Assembly: GCF_007176755.1 (NCBI RefSeq)
Contig: NZ_BJTV01000028.1
Coordinates: 1 to 56,501, forward strand
Reading direction: 5' to 3'
DNA length: 56,501 nucleotides
DNA from: Streptomyces sp. 1-11
Lineage (GTDB): Bacteria > Actinomycetota > Actinomycetes > Streptomycetales > Streptomycetaceae
Positions 48,171-56,501 of the stretch are shown here, in pieces. The stretch's first letter is position 1. The number at the start of each line of letters is the position of its first letter. Under the pieces are notes generated by a model. It ran no database searches. It saw only the letters and a list, made by a program, of their open reading frames with translations, and was not told the DNA's origin. A program made the position numbers and the translations under genes.

Positions 48171-49256
48171 ATGGTTTTCGTACGTACTACTCCGCCGCGG
48201 CCCGTGGACGTGACCGCGGTCTTTCCCGAGCTGGCGCCGTTGGCGCGTCCTGCGATTCGGCTGCACCCTCGTCCCGGGTCGCCTTCGGCCGGGGAGAGCT
48301 CGGTCGGGGGGCCGTTGCTGTGGCCGGCTGAGGAGCCGTGGCCGCACTGTGAAGCCTCGCACCTGCACGTGGACAGCGGGTTCCGCCAGCCGCCGGCCGA
48401 CGTGCGGCTCAAGAGACGCATGCAGGCCCGGTGGCACCGTGATCACAATGGCCAGGGGACAACGCCCGAGGAGGCGGCGGTCAAGGAGCGGAACGCCGCG
48501 ATGCTCGCGGAGCGAGTTGCCGTCGGCCCCCCGCCCGCGGACTGCCCGGTCCCCATGCTGCCCGTGTCCCAGCTGTATCTGCGCGACATACCCCTGCTGC
48601 GGCCGCCCGGACAGGCCGATCTGCTCCAGGTCCTCTGGTGCCCCTACGACCACGATCCGCATCACAAACCCTCGACCGCAATGTTCTGGCGGTCCGCCGC
48701 CGAGGTCGTCGACATCCTCGCCACACCGCCCGAACCGTACGAGGTGAACGATGACGGATATCTGCTGGAGCCGTGCGTGCTCGCACCGGAAGCGATCACC
48801 GAGTACCCCAACAGCCTCGATCTGAGCCCGCAGATGCTGCGGATGGTGGAGGACTGGAGCAGATGGCAGGCGGCTGGCGTCGACGTGGACAGCTCCGAGC
48901 ACGCGGACTGTCCGCGGGACTTCTATGACGTGCATCTGGCAGACGCGCCCGGCTGGAAGGTCGGCGGCTGGCCTCCGTGGGGCCGCACCGATCCCAACCC
49001 CCGATACTGCACCGTCTGTGATGTGCAGATGGTCCCGCTGCTGACCATCGCCTCCTACGAATGGGACGGCGGTGAGGGACACAGCTGGGCACCTCACGAA
49101 GAACAGGCCGCCGCCTACGCCGCCAACACCACCGGTCATTGCTGTGGTCAGGACCCCTCGCAGCCGACCAAGGTCGAAGTCGGCAGCACCGACAACATGC
49201 AGATCTACATATGCCCGACCTCCCCCGAGCATCCGCACACCGACCTGATCCAATGA
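48171..49256 (+). CDS. DUF1963-like protein
   Basis: About 361 residues, resembling DUF1963/YwqG-type proteins: AIRLHPRPGSPSAGESSVGG and LLWPAEEPWPHC match the family's opening, with LYLRDIPLLRPPGQADLLQV and WCPYDHD in the centre. A late CTVCD and a CCGQD / ICPTSPEH pair form a possible zinc site. ATG 48171 follows ACAGGATC; an upstream TTG at 48141 is weaker. Function unknown; relatives sit near toxin or nuclease genes in some genomes. Stand-alone here. Confidence 0.65.
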   Translation: MVFVRTTPPRPVDVTAVFPELAPLARPAIRLHPRPGSPSAGESSVGGPLLWPAEEPWPHCEASHLHVDSGFRQPPADVRLKRRMQARWHRDHNGQGTTPEEAAVKERNAAMLAERVAVGPPPADCPVPMLPVSQLYLRDIPLLRPPGQADLLQVLWCPYDHDPHHKPSTAMFWRSAAEVVDILATPPEPYEVNDDGYLLEPCVLAPEAITEYPNSLDLSPQMLRMVEDWSRWQAAGVDVDSSEHADCPRDFYDVHLADAPGWKVGGWPPWGRTDPNPRYCTVCDVQMVPLLTIASYEWDGGEGHSWAPHEEQAAAYAANTTGHCCGQDPSQPTKVEVGSTDNMQIYICPTSPEHPHTDLIQ

Positions 49257-49421
49257 GTTGCTGGGCCTGTCACACACCCTCCGCAGCCGGTGACAGAAGT
49301 GCCGCCGTGTCAGGGTGTGTGACAAGCAGTTCGCCTCACGGCGGCGGGACCGCAACGCACAAAGCTCCCGTGCCGTTGGGGGAGGTGTTCGAAGTCCCAA
49401 CCCGTCCGCACAGGAGCCTCG

Positions 49422-49740
49422 TTGGTTCCCCACTCTGCCGCACTCGACCTGCCGCACACGCCGGTCGAGTGGATGACCATGCTCATCGTCACCCGTGAGG
49501 GTGACCGCCGCTGCAAGCTCCCACCGCACCAGCGCGCGCTGGTCGCCTTGGTGTACCTGCGCAAACACGACACCCTCGCGCAGATCGCCGCCGGCTTCGG
49601 CATCTCGGTGGGCACCGCCCACGCCTACACCCACACCGTGGTCGACCTGCGCGCGGTGCGGGCACCCGGCCTGCTCAAAGTCCTGCGTGAAGCCGACCCG
49701 GACTGCTTGTTACCCTGCCCGCCGGGGTCGGTGACCGGAT
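49422..49740 (+). pseudogene. Truncated IS5-type transposase (HTH + DDE) remnant
   Basis: A frame from 49422 gives LDLPHTPVEWMTMLIVTREG, KLPPHQRALVALVYLRKHD, TLAQIAAGFGISVGTAHAYT and LLKVLREADPD, the N-terminal helix-turn-helix region of Streptomyces IS5-family transposases. The following DDE sequence is absent; the frame runs into unrelated sequence after about 49720. No intact terminal inverted repeat seen. Confidence 0.65.
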
Positions 49741-49766
49741 GGACCACACGCCTGACTTCGTTCACT

Positions 49767-50400
49767 TCAAGCTTGGGCGCCCGCAACCGCGCCGACGCGG
49801 GCCAGCACGTCGTCGGCCAGCTCCTGAGGGCTCAGCTCTCCGTCGAGGAACACGGTGTCACTGGGCAGCGTGTCCACTGCAGCCATACACGACTGAATCT
49901 TGGACTTGCACCACCTGCGGACCCGCTCATCCTGCTCGGGATCGTCAGGCGTGAAGCTCCGTCTCCAGCAGCCGGAACCCGTACCCCACCCACTGGTCGA
50001 GGCGCTCCAGGCGCAGCTGGCGCTCGACGAGGTCCCGCCGCCACTTGAAGGTGGTCGGGGTCGATCTGCTGCCACTTGCGTGCCTCGTCGGCCGCGGGGA
50101 AGGACGGCACCAGCTGGACGGCCGTCTGCGCGGGCGGTGTCTCCTGGTCAGACAACGGTCGCCCCCCCCTGCCGCTGTCCTGCGATGCGGCCGCCATCCG
50201 CCGGTCGACGGTCAGCAGTGCCTCGTCCACGCCTCGTCCACGGCTCGTTCGGCGGCGGCACGGCGACGGTCCCGCTCCTGGTCGGTCCACGGCGCGGGTG
50301 GCGCGAGCGACCGGACGTACCCCCGCCATAAGGGCACCTCGCGTGAGTTCCGCCGTGCGAGGGCCGCGCGCGCTTGTACAGCGAGGATGCAGAACCGCGA
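49767..50400 (-). pseudogene. Degenerate minus-strand coding debris
   Basis: Two different minus-strand frames contain protein-like blocks: LVPSFPAADEARKWQQIDPD with RRDLVERQLRLERLDQWVGY in a shifted frame, and IQSCMAAVDTLPSDTVFLD with ELADDVLARVGAV. They do not form one open frame. I cannot name the ancestral genes. Likely decayed next to the IS5 remnant. Confidence 0.4.
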
Positions 50401-50553
50401 CTGCCGCCGGCGCGGCGACGGCCTCCACCACGCGGTTCAGGCCATCGCCCGCATGCACAATCTCGCCCTCGCCGGGTGGCCCGACAGACCCAGCCCCCGC
50501 TTCGGGGTGCGTGATCACGGGCCTTCTGCAACACCTCTGTGCCGACGATGTGT

Positions 50554-51822
50554 TCAGCCGGCGATCCGCTCCGGATCGAGCACCACGGGCAGCTCGGCGA
50601 GTCCGCGGAACGCCGGGAAGGGCACGGTCAGCCAGGGCACCTCGTGCGGGGGTACGGCCAGCGTGATCTCGGGATACCAGCGGAACAGCGTGGTGAGCGC
50701 GATGTGCGTCTCCAGGCGGGCCAGCGGTGACCCGATGCAGTAGTGGGGGCCGTGGCCGAACGCCAGATGGGGCTGCCTTCCGGCGCGCGTGACGTCGAGT
50801 CGGTGAGGTTCGGCGTACGCCTGCGGGTCGCGGTTCGCAGAGGTAATGGCGATCTGGACAAGGGCGCCCTTGGGGATCACCACATCGCGCATCAGGATGT
50901 CCTCGGTGGCGTGGCGGAAGGTGGAGCTCTCCACCGACCCCTCGTACCGCAGCAGTTCCTCGATGGCCTGCTTCAGGGCCTCGGGGCTCGCGAGGGCCGC
51001 GCGCTGCTGGTCCGGCTTTGAGAGCAAGTGGTACACGGCGTTGCCGATGAGGTACGCGGTGGTCTTGTGACCCGCAAAGAACAGCACCCACGCCGTCGAG
51101 ACCAGCTCATGGTCCGTCAGGGCGCCGTCCTGGTCCTGGGCCGCAATGAGCGCGCTCATCAGGTCGTCGCCGGGCGTGCTGCGCTTGCGCGCCACGAGAT
51201 CGACCAGGAAGTCGCGCAGCTTCCCCTCGGCCTCTTCCAGGGCCTTTTTCGCCTCCGGGCCGAATCCGGTCTTCGCCACGGTCACCGCCCACTGGTGGGC
51301 ACGCTCACGTTCGTCCTCCGGCACGCCGAGGAGTTCGCAGATGACCTGGAGCGGCAGCGGGAACGCGAAGTTCGGGAGCAGGTCGACGGACGCGTCAGTC
51401 GGACAGCGCTCCAGCAGTTCCTCGGTGACCTGCTGGATACGCGGGCGCAGCGATTCCACGCGGCGCGGGGTGAAGGCGCCCTGCACGATCCGCCGGAGCC
51501 GGGTGTGCTTGGGCGGGTCGGAGAACAGCATGTTGTCGTCGAGCGCGATGGAGGAGTCGCCGAAGATGCGATGGTACGCGTCGAGGGCGCCGTACATGTC
51601 CTTGCTCAGCCGGGGGTCGGACAGCGCCGCCCGCGCATCGTCGTAGCGTGTGATCAGGTAGGTCTCCACGCCGTGGGGCGGCTGCAGCGGGCACACCGGG
51701 GCGGTCTTCCTCAACTCCGCGTACACGGGGTGCGGGTTGGCGCGGAATTCGGGGGTGCATCGGGAGGCGGCGGCCGCGGCATCCGCGGATCCGGGTTCGG
51801 TTTGCATGGGTGCTCGCGTCAT
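50554..51822 (-). CDS. Cytochrome P450 with unusual I-helix (AGHKTT)
   Basis: A 422-residue bacterial class I P450. The heme-binding loop FGHGPHYCIGSPLAR places the ligand Cys at 362; the K-helix ExxR is Glu289-Leu-Leu-Arg292, and FRHATEDI follows. The oxygen-activating I-helix reads AGHKTT (250-255): Lys253 replaces the acidic residue that normally precedes the Thr pair. ATG 51822 fits the alignment of bacterial P450 N-termini (a longer frame starts at 51900). Electron partners are not nearby. Divergent from the FAD monooxygenase, probably one pathway. Substrate unknown; a polyketide or aromatic compound is likely by family. Confidence 0.88.
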   Translation of the reverse strand: MTRAPMQTEPGSADAAAAASRCTPEFRANPHPVYAELRKTAPVCPLQPPHGVETYLITRYDDARAALSDPRLSKDMYGALDAYHRIFGDSSIALDDNMLFSDPPKHTRLRRIVQGAFTPRRVESLRPRIQQVTEELLERCPTDASVDLLPNFAFPLPLQVICELLGVPEDERERAHQWAVTVAKTGFGPEAKKALEEAEGKLRDFLVDLVARKRSTPGDDLMSALIAAQDQDGALTDHELVSTAWVLFFAGHKTTAYLIGNAVYHLLSKPDQQRAALASPEALKQAIEELLRYEGSVESSTFRHATEDILMRDVVIPKGALVQIAITSANRDPQAYAEPHRLDVTRAGRQPHLAFGHGPHYCIGSPLARLETHIALTTLFRWYPEITLAVPPHEVPWLTVPFPAFRGLAELPVVLDPERIAG

Positions 51823-51964
51823 GGATTCGACGGTTCCCGGCAGGCGGCCGCCAGCAAACGTCCTTAGCCCGCCCGGAGCGACGCCGGGACGCGGCGTCAC
51901 GGTCGGAGCAACAAGAGATGCGGGGTCCGGTGAAGCGGGCGAAGAGTTGATGCCGAAGGAAAAC

Positions 51965-51997
51965 GCCCCGAGTCACCGTTTCTTACGGTTTCGGGGC
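51965..51997. promoter_or_regulatory. Nested inverted repeats between P450 and monooxygenase genes
   Basis: GCCCCGA (51965-51971) pairs with TCGGGGC (51991-51997), and inside it ACCGT (51975-51979) pairs with ACGGT (51985-51989) around TTCTT. It lies in the 212-bp divergent intergenic region, 38 bp before the monooxygenase start. It could be a repressor site or a leader hairpin. Confidence 0.45.
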
Positions 51998-52034
51998 CCT
52001 CGGTTCGGGACGACAGATGTGAGGGGATCAGCCG

Positions 52035-53759
52035 ATGAGCAGACGAGCCGTGGAATCCGTACCAGTTCTGGTGGTAGGCGGCTCCTTGGTGGGCCTGTCC
52101 ACGTCAGTCTTTCTCGGCCGCCTCGGCATCGAGCACCTTCTCGTCGAGCGTCACGCCGCGACGTCCACCCACCCCCGCGGACGTGGGAACAACCTGCGCA
52201 CCATGGAGCTGTTCCGGACCGCGGGCGTCGAGCAGGACATCCGCGTAGCAGCGAGCGCACTGACCGGAAACGACGGCGTCCTCCAGGTAAGCACGCTCTC
52301 CACCGGCGACCGTCGGTGGATCGTGAAAGCCATCGACACGGATACGCCCCTCGGCGGGGACACGCCCCTGTCGCGGATCACCTCGTCCGGCTGGTGTCTG
52401 TGCAGCCAGAACGACCTCGAGCCCGTTCTCCTGCGCCACGCCCACGCCCTCGGCGGCGACATTCGCTTCGGCACCGAGCTCGTCTCCTTCACTCAGGACG
52501 CCGAAGGGGTGCATGCGGAGGTAAGGGACCGTGACAGCGGCGAGACGCGCATCATCCACGCCCAATACCTCGTGGCCGCCGACGGGCCCCGCAGTCCGGT
52601 GCGTGAGCGGCTGAATATCACCCAGTCGGGACCGGGCGCGCTGTTCCACAACGTGAGCATCATGTTCCGCAGCAAGAAGCTGCAGGACGTCGTCGGCGAC
52701 AGACACTTCGTCGTCTGCTACATCACCGATCCCGCTGGAGAGGGTGCCCTGCTGCCGGTGGACAACCGCGAGCAGTGGGTCTTCCACGCCCCCTGGGCCC
52801 CAGACCGGGGCGAGAGGCTGGACGCCTTCACCGACGCGCGCATCGTGGCCCACATCCGCGCCGCGGCGGGCGTCCCCGACCTCGACGTCGAGGTCATCGC
52901 CAAGGCCCCCTGGCACGCGGCGGACCGCGTGGCCGACAGCTACGGCGAGGGCCGGGTCTTTCTGGCCGGTGACTCGGCGCACGAGATGCCCCCCACCGGT
53001 GCCTTCGGCTCCAACACCGGCATCCAGGACGCGCACAACCTCGCCTGGAAGATCGCGGCCGTCCTGCGCGGCTGGGCCGGACCGGGCCTGCTCGACACCT
53101 ACGAGACGGAACGCCGGCCGGTCGCCCTCGCGACGACCGCCCGCGCCCTGTTCCAGGCGGGCGAGGAACAGCACCCGGGTTACACCCCGGAGAAACGCAA
53201 GGACGACCCGGCCGACGCGCTGACGGTGGCCCTGTGCTATCGCTACCCCTCGGGCGCCGTCGTCGGCACCGACCCGGACGCCGCGATCGTGCCCGACCGG
53301 TTCCAGCTGGGCGGCGCCCCCGGGAGCCGGGCCCCCCACCTGTGGGTGACCACTCGGGACGGCCGGCGGATCTCCACCCTGGACCTTTATGAACGGTCCT
53401 TCGTCGTCCTCACCGGCCCCGAAGGCGAGGCCTGGCGCACCGCGGCCCGCAGTGTCAGCGCACGCCTGGGCGTCCCGGTGGAAGGCTACGTCGTGGGTCC
53501 GGACCACGACCTGGTCCCCGAGAACGGGGCCGACTGGGCGGTGCCGCACGGCACGACGCAGTCCGGTGCCGTTCTGGTCCGCCCGGACGGGTTCGTGGCA
53601 TGGCGGTCACCCAGCCTCGTGCTTGATGCGGAACGGGCGTTGACGGAAACGCTGATGACGGTGCTTCGCCGAGAGACTCCGCCGAACGCCGTGGCCGAGC
53701 CGCGGCGAACGACCGCCACGGGGCAGCCACTGGCGACCGCGCCGGACAAGCGCGTCTGA
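52035..53759 (+). CDS. FAD-dependent aromatic monooxygenase (PheA/TfdB-type)
   Basis: A 574-residue class A flavin monooxygenase. PVLVVGGSLVGLSTSVFLGR is the FAD-binding Rossmann start, YLVAADGPRSPVRERL the DG motif, and GRVFLAGDSAHEMPPTGAFG the GD motif with NTGIQDAHNLAWKIA following. The C-terminal thioredoxin-like domain typical of phenol hydroxylase relatives is present. ATG 52035 follows GAGGGGAT. It probably hydroxylates an aromatic ring with NAD(P)H and O2. Its last ~15 codons and stop lie in a 68-bp tandem duplication, so the C-terminal tail may be altered. Followed by an amidohydrolase gene in the same direction. Confidence 0.88.
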   Translation: MSRRAVESVPVLVVGGSLVGLSTSVFLGRLGIEHLLVERHAATSTHPRGRGNNLRTMELFRTAGVEQDIRVAASALTGNDGVLQVSTLSTGDRRWIVKAIDTDTPLGGDTPLSRITSSGWCLCSQNDLEPVLLRHAHALGGDIRFGTELVSFTQDAEGVHAEVRDRDSGETRIIHAQYLVAADGPRSPVRERLNITQSGPGALFHNVSIMFRSKKLQDVVGDRHFVVCYITDPAGEGALLPVDNREQWVFHAPWAPDRGERLDAFTDARIVAHIRAAAGVPDLDVEVIAKAPWHAADRVADSYGEGRVFLAGDSAHEMPPTGAFGSNTGIQDAHNLAWKIAAVLRGWAGPGLLDTYETERRPVALATTARALFQAGEEQHPGYTPEKRKDDPADALTVALCYRYPSGAVVGTDPDAAIVPDRFQLGGAPGSRAPHLWVTTRDGRRISTLDLYERSFVVLTGPEGEAWRTAARSVSARLGVPVEGYVVGPDHDLVPENGADWAVPHGTTQSGAVLVRPDGFVAWRSPSLVLDAERALTETLMTVLRRETPPNAVAEPRRTTATGQPLATAPDKRV

Positions 53760-53831
53760 GCGCCTCCCCGCGGAGGACGACCGCCACGGAGCAGCCACTG
53801 GCCACCGCGCCGGACAAGCGCGTCTGAGCGC
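53710..53831. repeat. 68-bp tandem duplication spanning the monooxygenase stop codon
   Basis: A 54-bp block at 53710-53763, including the TGA stop, recurs at 53778-53831 with two substitutions; period 68 bp. The second copy contains a second stop-like sequence but is untranslated. It separates the monooxygenase and amidohydrolase genes. Confidence 0.85.
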
Positions 53832-53871
53832 TCCGCCTGAACGCTGCTCCGGAACGAAGAGAGAACCAATA

Positions 53872-54900
53872 ATGATATCTCCCCACCCCTCGACATCCGC
53901 CCCGGCCGACGACGCCCGAACCTCACGCGTGGACGTCCACCACCACTTCACTGCACCCGCCTGGCTCGACTGGGCCGAGGCACAGGGCGTGGTCCGGCGC
54001 GACAGGCTGCCCTGGTGGACCCGCTGGGACCTCGACTCTGCACTCGCCCTCATGGACCGTACGGGAATCCGCACCACCGTCATGACCGTGGCCATGCTCG
54101 GCCGCATTCAGGAGCGCAGCAAGCGCGAGGAGAGTGCACGGGTAGCGCTGGAGGCGGCGGCCGAAGTCGCCGCGAGCCACCCCGCCCGCTTCGCCTTCTT
54201 CACACCGGTCTTCCTCGATGATCTCGACCTGTCGAGCTGGTCGCTGAAGTACGGCCTCGATGATCTCGGCGCTGCCGGAGTGAGCACGCGCACCAGCGCG
54301 AGCGGCGTCTATCTCGGCGACCCTTCCCACGACCGCCTCCTCGCCGAGCTGAACGACCGCTCCGCGGTCATCAGCACGCACCCGATGGACGTACGGGGTG
54401 GCCACGCCGACGGGCCGGGTGTCCCAGGCCTCCCGCCGTTCATGTGCGACTTCCTCATGGATACGACTCGCGCGGCGATCAACCTCATCCTCAACGGAAC
54501 TTTGGACCGCTACCCCAACCTCAGCTTCGTCCTTCCGCACGGTGGCGGCTTCCTCCCCTACATGGCCACTCGACTGGAGCTCTTCAGCAACCACCTCACC
54601 CCCGAGGTCGAACCGTCCCGGATACGTGACTACCTGCACCGCTTCTACTACGACACGGCGGGCCCCACGTCCCCATCCTGGACGCCCACGCTCATCTCCA
54701 CGGTCGACCCCGCCCGGATCCTCTACGGCACCGACTGGCCGCCCACGCCCGCCCATATCGTCTCCGACATCGCCGCACCGGCCCTGGACAGCGACCCGGC
54801 CATCACCGACCATCAGCTCCGCGGCATCAACCGGGATAACGCGCTACGCCTGATACCGGCGCTCGCACCCGATGATCGGCCAAGTGCGGGGCGCCTCTGA
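53872..54900 (+). CDS. Amidohydrolase-family (ACMSD-like) metal-dependent decarboxylase or hydrolase
   Basis: A 342-residue TIM-barrel amidohydrolase of the ACMSD/2-amino-3-carboxymuconate-semialdehyde decarboxylase type. Metal ligands: the HxH pair His23/His25 in VDVHHHF, His in ISTHPMD, His in VLPHGGG, and Asp in LYGTDWPPTP. LPPFMCDFLMDTTRAAINLI is the family's conserved helix. ATG 53872 with AGAGAGAA upstream. Together with the FAD monooxygenase and P450 it suggests oxidation and breakdown (or tailoring) of an aromatic acid. Confidence 0.88.
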   Translation: MISPHPSTSAPADDARTSRVDVHHHFTAPAWLDWAEAQGVVRRDRLPWWTRWDLDSALALMDRTGIRTTVMTVAMLGRIQERSKREESARVALEAAAEVAASHPARFAFFTPVFLDDLDLSSWSLKYGLDDLGAAGVSTRTSASGVYLGDPSHDRLLAELNDRSAVISTHPMDVRGGHADGPGVPGLPPFMCDFLMDTTRAAINLILNGTLDRYPNLSFVLPHGGGFLPYMATRLELFSNHLTPEVEPSRIRDYLHRFYYDTAGPTSPSWTPTLISTVDPARILYGTDWPPTPAHIVSDIAAPALDSDPAITDHQLRGINRDNALRLIPALAPDDRPSAGRL

Positions 54901-54909
54901 GCCTGTTTC

Positions 54910-55030
54910 CCCAGCCCACGGTCCGGCGCGGGTACGCGCCCAGGACGAAAACGAAGACCCACGACCAGGTGCGGTCGTAGGTCAGGTCGGCCAGCCACAG
55001 CGGGTTTGGTTGCTTGCCGGGGAAACCGTC
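54910..55030 (-). pseudogene. IS3-family transposase fragment 1
   Basis: The minus strand encodes PLWLADLTYDRTWSWVFVFV followed by YPRRTVGW, matching the start of the DDE integrase domain of IS3 OrfB proteins (the LADLTY...RTW motif). Only ~40 codons remain. Confidence 0.55.
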
Positions 55031-55106
55031 GGTTGACCACGTCCGGCGGACGCGGGGCGGCCGGCTCGCGGTTGGTGTTGCTCCAGCGCTGCCCTCGCCG
55101 GTGCTG

Positions 55107-55372
55107 CTATTCGAGCTCGGCCGGCGAAAGGTAGTTGAGGGCGCTGTGGCGCCGTCGGGCGTTGTAGTAGGTCAGCCACTGGAAGATCTCCAGCCTCGCC
55201 TGCCGCACCGTCGAGAACAGCCTCCGGTGCATCGTCTCTCTTGAGTCCCTGCCAGAACGACTCGGCCAGGGCGTTGTCGCAGCTCGCGCCGACCCGGCCC
55301 ACGCTCCTCCGGATTCCGAAACCGTCACAGACCTGCGCGAGCGCCGCCGACATGTAATGGGTGGTCCTCAAG
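55107..55372 (-). pseudogene. IS3-family transposase fragment 2, frameshifted
   Basis: THYMSAALAQVCDGFGIRRS and ASCDNALAESFWQGLKR, then after a frameshift MHRRLFSTVRQARLEIFQWL and YYNARRRHSALNYLSPAEL. This is the C-terminal DDE part of an IS3 OrfB transposase. It abuts a fragment of a cation-efflux gene on the other strand. No terminal repeats identified. Confidence 0.7.
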
Positions 55373-55500
55373 GACACCGCCCGCGAGGTCTACAGCTGGC
55401 TGATGGACTCCGTCGATCCCGCCCTGGTCGACACGGCCGAGACCGCCCTGCGCGACGCCGAGGGGCCCCTGGCCGTGGCCCTGGCCCACCGTGGCGCCTG
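55359..55500 (+). pseudogene. Cation diffusion facilitator C-terminal fragment
   Basis: VLKDTAREVYSWLMDSVDPA and VDTAETALRDAEGPLAV resemble the cytoplasmic domain beginning of CDF metal-efflux proteins (the LKDTAR...LMDAVDP motif). Membrane helices are missing and the frame decays after about 55500. It has probably been cut by the IS3 insertion. Confidence 0.6.
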
Positions 55501-55878
55501 GGCCGCGCGGCCCGGCAGCCACCGCGGCGCGACGGTGCCCTGGCCTCCGGGACCGGGCATACAGCAACGCGTTCCGTGAGCAGGGCCGTCCACACGAGAC
55601 GGGGATGCGCTGTACGCGTTCACCGGCCGGCTCCTGAAGCCGTACCGTGAAGCCGCGAATCCGGCCTGAAACGGCGAAATGTAGGCCGTGCGAGTGAAGT
55701 GCTTGGATGCATTTCAGGCCGATGACGGTCTGCAGACCGCTGGCCCCACTCGTCCGGTCGCGTTCACCGTTGCCGCTGTCAGCTGCGGGTGTCACCAGCA
55801 TCAGCTGTGCGGGCAATGACGGCGGCTTGACGCGCGGTTGCGCAGTCCAGGAGGCGCGAAGGGACGCCTGCGCGACGG
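55501..55878. other. Non-coding stretch beyond the IS/CDF debris
   Basis: No frame with a ribosome site or recognisable product; short frames on both strands are composition artefacts or decay. Confidence 0.45.
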
Positions 55879-56184
55879 TCAGATGGAGGACTGCGGCCCT
55901 CGTGTGCCGACGTTGCCGTCGCTCCCCCGCCGCGTGCAGGGCCGCGTCCGACATGCGCGACCCGCTCGATCTCGGTCAGCGCCGGTGTGAGCAGCATCTT
56001 CACCGGCCCGAATTTCATTGATGTCGCACGTGACCCGGGTCAGGCCGACGGACTCTTTGAGGCAGCCGTTCGTCTCCCAGCGGGCCCGGTGCCCCAGCCA
56101 GGGCAGCGCCGGGGTCAGCGTGACGACGAGGCTGTCCAAGACGCAGGTGCCGTCGCTCACGTCCTCCACCAGGCAGACGCTCAT
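55879..56184 (-). CDS. Possible 101-aa protein
   Basis: ATG 56184 has a strong site (GTGAGGAGTGAC). The product starts MSVCLVEDVSDGTCVLDSLV and includes TPALPWLGHRARWETNGCLK and GLTRVTCDIN, with several Cys residues; the last ~40 residues are Arg/Gly-rich and may be out of frame. No family recognised. Confidence 0.4.
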   Translation of the reverse strand: MSVCLVEDVSDGTCVLDSLVVTLTPALPWLGHRARWETNGCLKESVGLTRVTCDINEIRAGEDAAHTGADRDRAGRACRTRPCTRRGSDGNVGTRGPQSSI

Positions 56185-56452
56185 GTCACTCCTCACCCGT
56201 TTGCGGGCCGGAAAAGCGCCGGGCACACAGCCGGCAGCGGCGGACTGAGAACACACACCGACAGGCATAAAACCGCACGTGGAGCTGCCTGTGAAGGCGA
56301 GGGACGGCCGCGCGGACACCGGATGCCAGGTGGCCGACACCCCGGCACCGGCAGGGCTGTGCGGGACGTGACCGCCGTGCACATGGGCCAAACTGGGACC
56401 CCGGCCCGATTCCGGCGGGCCGGGGCTCCACAGTCACACGACGGGCCGCGGA

Positions 56453-56501
56453 CTAGTACTCGTCGTCGTGGTGACGCTTGACCACGCGGAAGCTGGCCAG
56501 C
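56453..56501 (-). CDS. Partial C-terminus of a gene running off the window edge
   Basis: The last 16 codons on the minus strand read LASFRVVKRHHDDEY and a TAG at 56453-56455. The N-terminal part lies beyond the window. No identification possible from this fragment. Confidence 0.35.
   Translation of the reverse strand, partial: LASFRVVKRHHDDEY

Overview
The window looks like Streptomyces chromosome, probably an arm or other accessory region. G+C is very high, third codon positions are almost all G/C, GTG and TTG starts are common, and the few TTA codons fall in specialised genes. Several families are typical of the genus: the MmpS-like membrane protein, the RHS giant with DNRLRE domains, the ExeM/NucH nuclease and the ABC-F pair.

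Layout. 0.35-7 kb holds small metabolic and regulatory genes: a SufS-like PLP enzyme divergent from a LysR regulator, peptidase E, a methyltransferase, a DksA-like zinc-finger protein beside a carboxymuconolactone-decarboxylase-like protein, and a GNAT acetyltransferase. 7.2-12.8 kb holds asparagine synthetase and two ABC-F proteins; the first ABC-F gene has a leader peptide and alternative hairpins that look like an attenuator. 13.6-15.2 kb holds a TTA-containing small gene, a decayed FG-GAP gene and an MmpS-like membrane protein. 15.4-24.8 kb is a 2910-residue secreted RHS protein ending in a DNA/RNA non-specific nuclease, followed by a perfect 20-bp hairpin and a SUKH-type immunity gene. 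25-32 kb holds a broken flavoprotein gene, an alcohol dehydrogenase, a small membrane protein, a GNAT-like protein and a secreted LTD/EEP nuclease.

32.4-47.7 kb resembles a defence or conflict island. It has integrase debris and a two-gene operon of caspase-like/STAND NTPase/WD40 (1147 aa) overlapping an alpha/beta-hydrolase. Further right are two divergent SNF2-type helicases and a CoiA-like zinc-ribbon protein with three copies of an unrecognised module. The first helicase loses its C-terminus exactly where a 13-base match to the Illumina adapter core occurs (38534-38546), so the join between the caspase operon and the helicase block may be an assembly artefact.

48-56.5 kb holds a DUF1963 protein, transposase and gene debris, a divergent cytochrome P450 / FAD monooxygenase / amidohydrolase set suggesting aromatic oxidation, and a patchwork of IS3 and cation-efflux fragments. 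No tRNA, rRNA or CRISPR array was seen.
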